DNA from: Mycobacterium noviomagense
Lineage (GTDB): Bacteria; Actinomycetota; Actinomycetes; Mycobacteriales; Mycobacteriaceae
Reading direction: 5' to 3'
Assembly (NCBI RefSeq): GCF_010731635.1
Contig: NZ_AP022583.1
Span: 3,410,001-3,474,000 of the forward strand
Length of the DNA: 64,000 nt
Below the pieces are notes generated by a model. The model was not told the DNA's origin. It worked only from the letters and a program-made list of their open reading frames with translations, and made no database searches. The position numbers and the translations under genes are program-made. Positions 50,233 to 59,862 of this stretch are shown piece after piece (position 1 is the first letter of the stretch; each line of letters starts with the position of its first letter).

Positions 50233-52832
50233 CTACACGGAGACGTCTTGGCGCAGGAGCTGTGCAAGTTCGTCGCGATTGGCGGCATCCAGTTTGAAGC
50301 AGGCACGGTACACGTGGCCTTCCACCGTACGAACCGACATCGTCAGCCGCTCGGCGATTTGCCGGTTCGACAGTCCCTCAGTGACGAGGGCGGCGATTTC
50401 GCGCTCCCGGGGAGTCACCGGCAGAGGTCGTGCCGCGGATCTGATCGCCGGCGTCGTCGCTCCACCGCATCGAATTGCCAGACGCTGCGCACGTACCGCC
50501 GACTCCACGCTGGCCCGTCGCCGGCCGGCGCGATCGTGCACCGGTACGGCCTGGGCAGCTGCGTCAGCGGCCGAAAGGATCAGCCAGTGCTTTCGAATTC
50601 CGCGCTCACCGCGTCAAGCGCCCGCGCATCGCCGACGGCGACAGCTGTGGCGTGGCGCGCATGAAGTGTCACCATCCGTCCTTCCACCTGTTTGGTGAGT
50701 CCGGCCAGCCGCCGGGCAACGGTGCGGGAGCCGAACCGCGCGGCGTGGTGCAGTGCCTCAGCTTCAGCGGCGTACTGACCTGAATTGTGTGCGACATCTG
50801 CTGCTGCGCAGGCCAATTCGACCGCGCGTTGCTCCAGCCCCTTTGCTGCGGCGTACCAGGATTTGGCGATCAACAGCTCGGGGGACCACAGCGCCTCGTG
50901 TTGCCCGCTGTGTCCCTCGGCTTCTACGAGCACCCGCTCGGCGTGGTCAACTTGGCCCAGGGCCGCGTACGCCTTCGCCAGCAGCACCCTTGCGGGCAAC
51001 CGCCACGGCAGGACAACTTCGGCAGCCTGCGCCGCGATCACCTGTTCTAGCGCTGAGATGGCGTCGGGAAACTTGCCACGGTAGACGGCGACAAGACCGG
51101 CCATGCCTTTTGCGATCGCCCATGCTAGACGCTGTCCCACACAGGAGAATTCGCTGTAATCCGCTGTACGTTCGTCAGCCAGATCTAATTCTCCGATAGC
51201 GGTGAGCGCGAGCACGTCGCAATAGCGCACCAGCACCCGGATCATGCCCTCGGTGGCCTTCTGCTGGGCGCGGCACCTGCTGGCGATCGGTGCGAAGCCG
51301 CCGCCGCGGCCAGCAACCGGCATCGCCTGACCCGCGGCGAAAGCGGCGAAGTCGATGGCCTGTGTCGGGGCATGCGGGTCCGCCAACACGCGCTCGGCTT
51401 CAGAGATTCCCTCGGCGATCTTGTTCTCGTGTACTGCCATCGCCGAGCCGGTCGCGTCGACGATCAGCTTCAGGCTGGGGCGTTGTACCCGTTGGCGCAA
51501 CAATGCCAAGAGCTGATGGGCGCGGGCGACGTCACCCAGCGACCAGAACAGGATCGACAGGTGGGGAATGCCCCACTGGACAAGCTGCAACTCGTCAAGA
51601 TCCTCGGGTGCAAACCGCGTGAGTATCTCGTCGGCCTGCGCCGGATGTCCTTGCCACAACAGTGCACGCGACAAAAGCTCAGCTTCCCGCAGGCCTCCGC
51701 TACACTCAAATGCCGCACGGGAGATTTGTTCAGCGAGCGGAAGATTCGACAGAAACATTGCGTCCTTGGCCGCGGCGATGAACAGCTCGGTATCGACGGC
51801 TTGGTCACTGTCGACGCACAGCTGCGCCAGCCGGATCCGACTAGCGGCCGAGTTGAGCTCACGACCACGAAGGGCCCGTACGATACTGCCTCTTAGCTTC
51901 CGCGCCGACACCGTCCCGATGCGGCGGCGGACGACATCACCGTAGAGTGGGTGGTTGAACCAGGCGGTGATGTGAGGGCCGTCATGCATAACCCGGATCA
52001 ACCCTCGCACCTCTGCCGCGTCGACGGCTTCCTCACCGGCCAGCTCGCAGAGTGTGTCGACGTCGAGCGGTTCGCACAGCGCCAGCAGCTTCAACACGCC
52101 TAGGACTTCGTTGCCAGCGTCATCGAGACGGTCTTGCAGCAGAGCAGCCAATCCGGACGGGACAACAGTGGGACCACGCAGCTGCCATACCCCGTTGACC
52201 TCGGTTAGGGTTCCGGCGTCGAGCGACCCCTCGACCATATGCCGCAGGAATAGCGCGTTACCGCCCGATGATTTCCACATCAGATCGACGCTAAGACCCT
52301 CAAGGGTCCCGCCCAGGAACGATTCGACCAGCGCGATGGTCTGCTCTTTGCTGAACGGCTGAAGCTCCAAACGCAGCGCGTAGCCGTCCTTCCACAACGC
52401 GGTGACGGCGTCGGGCACCGGTTCGCCGCTGCGAATTGTGACTAGAATGTGTCCGGTCCGGTCGACCGCTATTTGGTGTAACAGCGTTGCGGACAGCTCG
52501 TCCAGCAAGTGCGCATCGTCCACGGCAACAATGGTGTCCTCCTCGCTGGTAAGTGATTCTCGGGCCGCAGCCATCAGCGCGACTGGGTCGCGTAAGGCCG
52601 AAACACCGACCAGAGGGGCTACAACGCCGAGCGGGATGCTGCGCGACGTCTCCGTGCACGCCACCCAGCGCACCCGGGAACGCAACGACGCGGTGACGGC
52701 GCGGGCAAGCGTCGTCTTACCCACGCCGGCGGCACCGACGAGTACCACGCCCCGGCTTTCATGGCCGGTGAATGCCTCTTCAATCGCACCGAACTCCGCA
52801 GCGCGGTCGATGAACTGCCAACGGCTAGCCAT
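50233..52832 (-). pseudogene. LuxR-family regulator with AAA/STAND ATPase, frameshifted copy 2
   Basis: This close paralogue of the regulator at 44,204-46,803 has the same architecture and, with one base added, the same 866-residue length. It has Walker A LVGAAGVGKTT, IVAVDDAHLL, and the C-terminal HTH TPREREIAALVTEGLSNRQIAERL. The frame breaks late: at about 50,583 the sequence gives ESTG-stop where copy 1 has EAAGLILSAAD. A missing base separates the final 110 residues, including the HTH, from the rest. It lies between mmpL and the peroxidase-catalase gene, all on the same strand. The two copies differ by many substitutions, so this is an old duplication. Confidence 0.85.
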
Positions 52833-53007
52833 GGTCTGAGCTTCAGCACCTTTACCCGGCTTGGCGTCCATCCGCACGAGCGACGCTTGGTGGAGCCGGT
52901 GATGCCGGGTGCTCATGGTGCCGGAGAACCCGGAGACGGTAGCCATCGCCGTTTTTGAAAGCATTGGTCCGATCCGTTGCTGTGTGGGTTTACTTTTGTG
53001 GGCAAAC

Positions 53008-55359
53008 TCAGCGTCGGATCTGCGTACCGGCGCGGAAAGCGTAGTCGATTACTCGGATCGCATCATGCGATATTGCCGCTGCTGGCTGCGTGATGGATGG
53101 ACCGCTACCCGTGGTGGACTGCCCGGGGTGCACGAGTTCAGGCAACACTCCGGATTCGGTGATACCGAAACGCCGATGCAGCCGCGCGAGAAAGCCAGGC
53201 GCCCACCAGTTCAGCGGACCGAGTACGCGCATGAATGCCGGCACCAGCAGCATCCGAACCAGGGTGGCGTCCATCAGGACTGCCAACGTCACGCCGACAC
53301 CGAAGATGCACATGATTGACACCTTCGCGGCGGTCAGCGAAGCGAATGTGACTGCCATCAGCATCGCCGCAGCCGTCACCACGCGGCCAGTGCGAGCCAG
53401 GCCTAACGCGACGCTTTCGGTATTGTCTTCCCGGGTCTTTCGTGATGTCAGCCAGTATTCGCGGATCCGCGAGATCAAGAAAACCTCGTAGTCCATCGAC
53501 AGCCCGAAAGCAAGGCAGAACAACAGCACAGGGACGCTTGTCACCAGTGTGCCGGTTGCCGTCGTGCCGAGCCCATCGAGGTGGCCCTGCTGGAAGATCC
53601 ATACCAGCGCGCCAAATGCGGCGGTCAACGACAACATGTTGAGCAACAGCGCCTTTAGTGGTAGGACAACGCTGCCAGTCAGCAAAAACAGCAGCACGAA
53701 CGTGATCGCCGCCATCACCGACAACACCAGCGGTAGTCGTGAGGTGACTGCTTTCGAGCTGTCGTGGTTGATCTGTGCCCAGCCTGTCACCTGAACATCT
53801 GTGCCATGGGGAGTTGCCACCGCGTGCAGCCGATCCAGTTGCATCTCTGATGCCCGCGAGTACAGCGGCGCGACGGAGTTCACAGTGATGAAGGCACTGC
53901 CGGCTTTCCATCCGGCTGGGGCAGAGGGCGGCCCGATCAAGGTGCCGCGGGCGTAACTGCCCACAGGTGACGACACCGACGACACATCCGCCACCCGTGA
54001 TAGCTCGCTCGCATACAGGCTGAGTTCGCGTGTTGTCACTGCGGCCATATCGGGAATCACGACGACCACATCAGTCAGCGAGTTGACTGCGAAATCGGAA
54101 CGCAACTCGTCACCGACCTGCCGTGCGGACGCCGAGCCGGGCAGCACCCGATCATCGGGGTAACCCCACTTGACCCCCAAGAAAGGTGCGCCCAGTAGAA
54201 GCAACACTGCGATGATTGCCAGGCCGACTGAAACGGCCCGCCGCATCGTAGCTTTCGTCCAGCCATACCAGAACGTCTCCTGGATCGGCCGTTGGGCCGG
54301 CTGACGCCGGGCCAACATTCGACGGATTCCACGGCGCAGGTCCAAGGAGTCAAGCCGGTCGTCGAGGAGCATGATCGCCGCCGGAGTCACGGTGACCGAG
54401 GCGACGGCCGCCAAAGCGACCACGGCGATACCCGCATACGCGAACGACTTCAGAAAGTACATCGGAAACAGCGCCATCGCGATCATTGACAGCGCGACCG
54501 TAGTCGCCGAGAACAGCACGGTCCGGCCCGCTGTCGCCATTGTGCGAACCAATGCCTCTTTGCGCTGTGCGCCGTCGGCCAACTCGTCGCGGTACCGGCT
54601 GATGATCAGCAGCGTGTAGTCGATGGCTAACGCCAGTCCCATCGCCAGGGTCAGGTTCAGCGCGAAGACCGATACGTCGGTGGCGAACGTGATGGTGCGC
54701 ATCACCGCCATGGAGCCGATGATGGCGAAAACGCCGACGGCCAACGGAAGCGCCGCTGCTAAGAGTCCGCCGAAAACCCATACCAGCACGACGAAACTCA
54801 GCGGGAAGGCGATGGCTTCCATGACCAGCAAGTCTTTCCGCGTTTGTCCGATGATTTGGACGTAGGAGGTGACCTCACCGCCTGCTTTGACCGCGACGCC
54901 GTTGAAGTGGGGCAGCCGATCGAGCAGCTGCGACGTGTGCTGTTGTGCGCCGGTCTCACCACCGGTGATGCCGGCGACGATCAATCCGGTCTTGCCGTCT
55001 TTACTGACCAGCGAGCGGGCGGCCTCGGGTGGTGCTGTCCACGCGGATTTGACGTCGGTTACGTACGGCAAGCTCTTCAACAGCGTGACCAGTTCGTCAC
55101 CCGCAGCACGTGCCGCCTCGCTGTGCGCGCCCGCGACAGATGTCACAGCGAGGACCAGCTGCATGTCGCCCATACCGAACTTGTCGGCCAGCAGCTGCGA
55201 CGCGTGTGAGGACTGCGAAGTGGGGTCGCGAAAACCACCCGTCGACAGGCTCTTGCTCACTGGAATGCCGAAGACAGCCGCGCCGACCATGATCAGCAGT
55301 GCGGCGGCGATGAGTCGCCTCGGGGCGGCGATGGTCGATCTGGCGATTTTCTGCAGCAC
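53008..55359 (-). CDS. mmpL: MmpL-family RND lipid transporter
   Basis: The 783-residue inner-membrane protein has the two-fold RND layout: one N-terminal helix, a periplasmic loop (residues 40-180), a helix bundle with GLALAIDYTLLIISRYRDEL, a second loop and a second bundle with AFGLSMDYEVFLISRIREYW. The two DY motifs are the proton-relay pairs of MmpL proteins. Such pumps export cell-envelope lipids; the substrate here is unknown. A thioesterase gene precedes it by 15 bases, so a lipid or acyl product is plausible. No MmpS partner is adjacent. Confidence 0.9.
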   Translation of the reverse strand: MLQKIARSTIAAPRRLIAAALLIMVGAAVFGIPVSKSLSTGGFRDPTSQSSHASQLLADKFGMGDMQLVLAVTSVAGAHSEAARAAGDELVTLLKSLPYVTDVKSAWTAPPEAARSLVSKDGKTGLIVAGITGGETGAQQHTSQLLDRLPHFNGVAVKAGGEVTSYVQIIGQTRKDLLVMEAIAFPLSFVVLVWVFGGLLAAALPLAVGVFAIIGSMAVMRTITFATDVSVFALNLTLAMGLALAIDYTLLIISRYRDELADGAQRKEALVRTMATAGRTVLFSATTVALSMIAMALFPMYFLKSFAYAGIAVVALAAVASVTVTPAAIMLLDDRLDSLDLRRGIRRMLARRQPAQRPIQETFWYGWTKATMRRAVSVGLAIIAVLLLLGAPFLGVKWGYPDDRVLPGSASARQVGDELRSDFAVNSLTDVVVVIPDMAAVTTRELSLYASELSRVADVSSVSSPVGSYARGTLIGPPSAPAGWKAGSAFITVNSVAPLYSRASEMQLDRLHAVATPHGTDVQVTGWAQINHDSSKAVTSRLPLVLSVMAAITFVLLFLLTGSVVLPLKALLLNMLSLTAAFGALVWIFQQGHLDGLGTTATGTLVTSVPVLLFCLAFGLSMDYEVFLISRIREYWLTSRKTREDNTESVALGLARTGRVVTAAAMLMAVTFASLTAAKVSIMCIFGVGVTLAVLMDATLVRMLLVPAFMRVLGPLNWWAPGFLARLHRRFGITESGVLPELVHPGQSTTGSGPSITQPAAAISHDAIRVIDYAFRAGTQIRR

Positions 55360-55374
55360 GACAGCACCTTTCGA

Positions 55375-56046
55375 CTAGACAGGGAGGTTCTCGGCAAGTT
55401 CTTCGAACAACCGCTCGGGTGTGCGATGGCCAAGCTCGCGGGTTATCTCCGTCACCGCTGGACGGTGCGGCTCAAGGACCGGCGCGCTGACAGCGACCGC
55501 AGGAGCTACAAGTCCGAATTTGACCCGAAGATCGTCGGGCATGGCGGGCGCTTCAAAGTCATGACCGAGCGCCATCCGGACCACCTCGGCGGGCGCCACC
55601 TGCCCGGACCGGGAGCAGAAGATTGTCTTCACATAGGCGGTCGCGGCAATCCTGTTGGGGGACTGGCGGGTACGGAATGTCTGCCGCATATAGAACCAGC
55701 GGTGGTTCCAAGACAGCACCTGCGTTCCGATCTCGAATTTCTGGAACGGTTTAAGCGGACGATGGAAGTCGACCTGCGCCGTCGCCACCGGAACGACCCA
55801 TCTGCGCCTTAATGCTGCATTCATCAGCCCCATGCGGGCGAGGTAGTCCAGCCGAGCGAAGTCCATCAGCATCAGGTAGCGGCTGTTGTTCATGTGCCCG
55901 AATAGATCGAGATCGCCGGGCATTACGCGCCAGCGCGTCACGGTCTCGGCATGCGGATTATCGGCGCTGGGCCGTGTGGCGGGATCCCACTTTCCCTTCC
56001 ACGTGGCAGCGGTCAGCACCTTGAGCAGACGAATCGACGGCTTCAT
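55375..56046 (-). CDS. Hot-dog-fold acyl thioesterase
   Basis: The 223-residue protein contains a 4HBT-type domain: VMPGDLDLFGHMNNSRYLMLMDFARLDYLARMG with the conserved Asp/His-Met-Asn-Asn active-site segment, then VVPVATAQVDFHRPLKPFQKFEIGTQVLSW. The C-terminal 60 residues form an additional tail. It probably hydrolyses a fatty acyl-CoA or acyl-ACP. It is the first gene of the minus-strand array and lies 15 bases before mmpL, so it may prepare the acyl group exported by the pump. The ribosome site GAGGAAA precedes the ATG. Confidence 0.85.
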   Translation of the reverse strand: MKPSIRLLKVLTAATWKGKWDPATRPSADNPHAETVTRWRVMPGDLDLFGHMNNSRYLMLMDFARLDYLARMGLMNAALRRRWVVPVATAQVDFHRPLKPFQKFEIGTQVLSWNHRWFYMRQTFRTRQSPNRIAATAYVKTIFCSRSGQVAPAEVVRMALGHDFEAPAMPDDLRVKFGLVAPAVAVSAPVLEPHRPAVTEITRELGHRTPERLFEELAENLPV

Positions 56047-56678
56047 GCGGTTTCCTCACGGGTTGGTCGAGTCCGAACCGCCCCTCTACGGTTCGGGCAA
56101 TTCGGCATGGCTAGCGACATGGACGCAACATAGAAATGGCCGGTAGGCCATGGCATGCGTAGTCCACTACCTGTGTTTGCGCGTCCCCGTGGCGGCCCGC
56201 AGACTCCACCGCGCCGCGCCGACGTGGATCTCCAAGGCATCCGACGACGGCAACTACGTCGAAAGTCCTTGCGCGCTGTCCGAAACCAATCGCCACATCG
56301 CGGCTGGCGCCAACTTCAATACGCTCTTCGCCGCGGCGCTTGCATCGGCGATGCGTCGCTCAACCTTGGCATGGCAATTGGCACTGCAGGGTGCCGGAAG
56401 GTGTGCACGACGGGTGATGTAGAGCCGTTCGTCGTCTTACGCATGCTGCGCTGGGCCGGTCATGTCTGCTCTAAAGGCCAGCTCTGACACCATTTTGCAT
56501 CGCACAGGCGACCCGTTAACAGTTGGTGGTACAGCGGCGCCTGCGTAGATACTCCGCAGAAGTCAAATAGACAGGTAGCCACTACGCGTGTGCCGTCTTG
56601 CCGACCGATCGTACGTTCCTCCCGTACGGAGATCGGTTCAACCGGTCACAACGCCAAACACCACGGAGGAAACCTGAG
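56047..56678. other. 632-base region between divergent genes, no gene recognised
   Basis: The region separates the minus-strand thioesterase from a plus-strand small gene and probably contains both promoters. Open frames here (for example 56,155-56,487 on the plus strand) have arginine-rich, non-family translations. One minus-strand frame around 56,250-56,400 reads KSVLKLAPAAMWRLVSDSAQ, faintly like an SRPBCC-domain remnant; I do not consider it supported. The end of the region holds the ribosome site CGGAGGA. Confidence 0.4.
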
Positions 56679-57020
56679 ATGTCCCAGTTACCGACTGCAA
56701 CGCCGCTGCCATTTGACGACGACATCGAGCCCACACCCCACGCGGAGGTGGTCCTCGAGACGCCGGCCTCGCTAGCTGAGGTTAAGGAGAAGCCAGCCCC
56801 GACGCTCATCACCGAACAAGAGGTTCTCATGGGCACCGCGGCCGCCCTGGCACCGCCATCGACTCGCTGGTGGATGCGAGCGGTTCGTGTATTCGCCGCG
56901 CCTGCTCGCGTGTTCGCGACGACAGAGCCGGATTCGCGCCCGAAGCCTCGACACTATCCGCCGCGCTTGGACTTCATGGAAGACTCGCGCATGGCGCGCG
57001 AAATGCTTCGAGGATTCTGA
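56679..57020 (+). CDS. Conserved-looking small protein of unknown function
   Basis: The 113-residue protein starts at an ATG preceded by CGGAGGA. Its N-terminal half is acidic and proline-rich (PLPFDDDIEPTPHAEVV), the middle has ITEQEVLMGTAAALAPP, and the C-terminal half is basic and hydrophobic (TRWWMRAVRVFAAPARVF, PPRLDFMEDSRMAREMLRGF). There is no signal peptide or clear membrane helix. The good ribosome site and charge pattern suggest a real gene. I do not recognise a family. It is divergent from the thioesterase-mmpL array. Confidence 0.6.
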   Translation: MSQLPTATPLPFDDDIEPTPHAEVVLETPASLAEVKEKPAPTLITEQEVLMGTAAALAPPSTRWWMRAVRVFAAPARVFATTEPDSRPKPRHYPPRLDFMEDSRMAREMLRGF

Positions 57021-57043
57021 AGTGAGCTGCGGGATAGTCGGTT

Positions 57044-57160
57044 GATATAGGCCGCGAGGGCCGCAACACCAACACGCTGGGCCGGTTCTTCGACCAGCTG
57101 ACGTACTTGCCCAAAGAGCGACTCCCCGAAGCGTTTTCGATAGAAGGCGGTAGGGCGTGA
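57044..57160 (+). pseudogene. Fragment resembling an ISL3-family transposase
   Basis: A 38-codon frame without start reads GREGRNTNTLGRFFDQLTYLPKER in two parts and stops. This resembles the GR..ATL..FF..L segment that follows the first catalytic Asp of ISL3-type transposases. No other part of the element or its inverted repeats is visible. It lies directly before the LipU-like gene and suggests past transposition here. Confidence 0.35.
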
Positions 57161-57187
57161 TGCCGCTGCCCTTGGAGAGGAGCAGCC

Positions 57188-58456
57188 GTGAAAACCACTG
57201 GTGGGGCTTTGGTTGCCCCGATTGACCACGGCACTGGCGGACACGCTGTAGACGATCGGACGATGGCTCGAGGGCATCTTCAGACTGGGGCCCTGGTAGC
57301 TATTGGTACCGATGTGGCCGCGGCTCACCGGGGAAGGCCGATCATGTTCGCCCGGCGGGGCACGGGGATGGTCCACCAGGTCGTGGAAGGTGATCCGAGC
57401 GTCGGCGGCCGCCTTGCCTGGCTCGCCGCTCGCCTCACCATCCGCCCAACTCTGGCTCTTGGTAGCTACGTGGCGAACGTGCCATGGCCATGGGGCCTCA
57501 TCGACGTCGCCGCCGGCGCTCTGACACCTGCACCGGGTTGTATTCGCGCCACGATTCGGTTGCCGCGGTGTAGCGCCCGGTTGGTCCGTGCGGCCGGTGT
57601 GCTGCCTGCCGACGGGACTCGCCGAGTCGTGTTGTACATGCACGGCGGCGCCTTTGTGACCTGTGGCGCCAACACGCACGACCGGCTCGTCACCACGCTG
57701 TCGAACTATGCCGATAGTCCAGTGCTGGTGGTGAACTACCGGCTGCTGCCCAAGCATTCGATCGGTGCAGCCATCGATGATTGCTATGACGCGTACCGGT
57801 GGCTGCGCGGCCGGGGTTACCGTCCCCAGCAGATCGTTTTGGCCGGTGATTCCGCCGGAGGCTACCTGTCGTTGGCGCTGGCCCAGCGGCTGCTCGGCGA
57901 AGGCGAGAAACCCGCCGCCATCGTCGCGATGTCACCGCTGATGCAGCTCGCCAAGTCGCCCAAGCAAGCACATCCCAATATGCGCAGCGATGCGCTGTTC
58001 TGCGCCAAGGCCTTTGACGCATTCACCGACTGGATCACCAGGGCAGCGCAACGCACCATCCCTGCGGAGGAGATCTACGAGCCGCTCGACCACATTCGCC
58101 CCGGTCTGCCCCCCACGGTGATCCATGTGTCCGGTTGTGAAGTCTTGCTGCATGACGCTCGGCTGGCCGCGCGGCGGCTGACCGCGGTGGGAGTACCGGT
58201 TCAGCTGCGGGTGTGGCCCGGCCAGATGCACGTGTTTCAGATCGCGGCGTCGATGGTGCCGGAGGCCAACCGGTCGTTGCGCCAGATCGGCGACTACGTC
58301 CGTGCGGCAACCGACCGACACGACGTGCACGTCGGCGGTTATCACCGCTCCAACCTCTCATCTGCTAGCCACCGTCCGGTGACCAAACGGCACAATGAGA
58401 TTCACGCCGACGCGGTTGCCGGCCGCGGCCGCTGCGTCGCAGTCGGGTCCTGCTGA
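57188..58456 (+). CDS. LipU-like esterase/lipase, hormone-sensitive-lipase family
   Basis: The 422-residue alpha/beta hydrolase has the HSL-family oxyanion motif VVLYMHGGAFVTCG, nucleophile elbow LAGDSAGGYLSLAL, Asp in the VSGCEVLLHDA region and His in WPGQMHVFQIA. The family hydrolyses short to medium acyl esters. The start GTG at 57188 has GGAGAGGAG in front; an ATG at 57263 gives a shorter protein closer to LipU-type starts. The C-terminal 45 residues after the last helix are an unusual extension. It is convergent with purU. Confidence 0.85.
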   Translation: MKTTGGALVAPIDHGTGGHAVDDRTMARGHLQTGALVAIGTDVAAAHRGRPIMFARRGTGMVHQVVEGDPSVGGRLAWLAARLTIRPTLALGSYVANVPWPWGLIDVAAGALTPAPGCIRATIRLPRCSARLVRAAGVLPADGTRRVVLYMHGGAFVTCGANTHDRLVTTLSNYADSPVLVVNYRLLPKHSIGAAIDDCYDAYRWLRGRGYRPQQIVLAGDSAGGYLSLALAQRLLGEGEKPAAIVAMSPLMQLAKSPKQAHPNMRSDALFCAKAFDAFTDWITRAAQRTIPAEEIYEPLDHIRPGLPPTVIHVSGCEVLLHDARLAARRLTAVGVPVQLRVWPGQMHVFQIAASMVPEANRSLRQIGDYVRAATDRHDVHVGGYHRSNLSSASHRPVTKRHNEIHADAVAGRGRCVAVGSC

Positions 58457-58498
58457 CCGAGGACCAACCACTGTTGGAAACCGGTGTTCGCGACCACC

Positions 58499-59434
58499 TC
58501 ATAAGACGACGGTCTTGTTGTCGTATCGGATGACGCGGTCCTCGCAGTGCCACAGCACCGCACGGGACAACGTGACGCGTTCGACGTCGGCGCCGAGGCG
58601 CGCCAGATCCTCGACGGTGTGACAGTGATCTACCCGGACGGCGTCCTGCTCGATAATCGGCCCGTCAGCGAGCTGTTGGGTCACGTAGTGAGCGGTGGCG
58701 CAGACGAGCTGGACCCCGCGCTCCTTGGCCAGCCGGTATGGGGCTGCGCCGATGAACGCGGGAAGGAAGGAGTGGTAGATGCTGATCACCGGACAACCGA
58801 CCTCTTCGAGGAAGTGCGGGCTGAGGATCTGCATGTAGCGCGCCAACACCACGAGGTCCACATTGCCGCGCAACAATTCAAGCTGGCGTCGTTCGGCCTC
58901 GGCGCGGATCTGCTTATGAGCGGGAGTATGAATGAACGGCGTCCCGAACGGGCGGACCCGGTCAGCCAGGTCGGGATGGTTGGCGATCACCATCACCACC
59001 GACATGTCCAGGTCACCGCGTTGGTTGCGCCACAACAAGTCCAGCAGACAATGGTCTTCCTTGGAGGCCATGATGGCGACCCGTTTGGGCTTGGCTGCCT
59101 CAGTGAGCGAAAATTCCATATCGAACTTCTCGGCCACATGTTCGGCGAATTCGCGAGCCAAAGCGTCGCGCGCGGCCGTCAAACCGGACAGGTGAAAGAC
59201 CGTGCGCTGCATGAATGTTCCGCCGGTCTGCTCGGTCGAATGCTGGTCCAACGAAATGATGTTTGCGCCTGCCTGAGCCAGGAACGAGCTCACCGCTGCC
59301 ACCAGTCCGGGTTGGTCGGCGCAACGTAGCAACAGCCGGCCGATGTCCTTGACCGGCAACACATCGCCGCCCGCGGGGGCAAACCTTTCGCCGGCGGCGG
59401 ACCCGTGGCCTTCGCCATTGAGTCGGATGGACAT
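58499..59434 (-). CDS. purU: Formyltetrahydrofolate deformylase
   Basis: PurU hydrolyses 10-formyltetrahydrofolate to formate and tetrahydrofolate. The 311-residue protein has an N-terminal ACT domain (LLLRCADQPGLVAAVSSFLAQAGANIISLDQHS) and a formyltransferase-like catalytic domain with NVDLVVLARYMQILS, SIYHSFLPAFIGAAPY and AHYVTQQLADGPIIEQD, including the conserved His and Asp residues. The ATG at 59434 gives the normal length; the open frame extends upstream to 59509. In M. tuberculosis purU (Rv2964) is elsewhere, so its presence here reflects rearranged order. Confidence 0.94.
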   Translation of the reverse strand: MSIRLNGEGHGSAAGERFAPAGGDVLPVKDIGRLLLRCADQPGLVAAVSSFLAQAGANIISLDQHSTEQTGGTFMQRTVFHLSGLTAARDALAREFAEHVAEKFDMEFSLTEAAKPKRVAIMASKEDHCLLDLLWRNQRGDLDMSVVMVIANHPDLADRVRPFGTPFIHTPAHKQIRAEAERRQLELLRGNVDLVVLARYMQILSPHFLEEVGCPVISIYHSFLPAFIGAAPYRLAKERGVQLVCATAHYVTQQLADGPIIEQDAVRVDHCHTVEDLARLGADVERVTLSRAVLWHCEDRVIRYDNKTVVL

Positions 59435-59527
59435 CTTTCGCACGCTCCCGTCGGCCGCTGTTTGGCGACTCGCGGCGGGCCGGATGGTTGGCTCTCGACC
59501 GCGCAACACATTTGGTTCAGCAAGGCG

Positions 59528-59689
59528 CTAGTCTTCAGCGTGGTGTTCGTAGTCCCATCGCTCGAGTCGCGCCTGCAACTTCAGCAGCCCAAGTCCGGCG
59601 AGTAGCGCGCCCACTGACACGCAGACCGCGAACAACGGACTCACACACGACAAATCGGTGTCCGTCCAGGCGGTACCCGCTGCGGCCGT
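59528..59689 (-). pseudogene. Membrane-protein tail joined to a signal-peptide-like remnant
   Basis: A minus-strand frame without an obvious start reads STAAAGTAWTDTDLSC, then CVSPLFAVCVSVGALLAGLG (a transmembrane helix) and ends LQARLERWDYEHHAED. The AAAGTAW piece shares 21 identical bases (59666-59686 and 61522-61542) with the signal region of the repeat protein at 60,295-61,614. A short 38-residue protein from GTG 59644 could still be made. The whole looks like a fused remnant. Confidence 0.4.
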
Positions 59690-59862
59690 GGAATCGCCGA
59701 GGCAACCATGATCGAGGCCGACCGATAGGCTGTCGCCACCGAAATCAGGTTTGCGGCTGGGCCACTCCAGGCGCTCGCGGCGAGCATGGGCCCAGACGCT
59801 GAGCCCACGTATATGCTCGCGGAATTGGACTCCGGATGAAATAACGCGTACTCGGGAATCAA
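59690..59862 (-). pseudogene. PPE-family N-terminal remnant
   Basis: The minus-strand frame from 59862 reads PEYALFHPESNSASIYVGSA, then GPMLAASAWSGPAANLISVATAYRSA. This matches the start of PPE proteins (ALLPPEINSARMY.GPGSGPMLAAAAAWDGLA). It has lost the conserved PPE triplet (HPES instead of PPEI) and ends after about 55 residues. The TTG start overlaps the stop of the preceding small secreted gene. It is a truncated PPE pseudogene. Confidence 0.65.
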
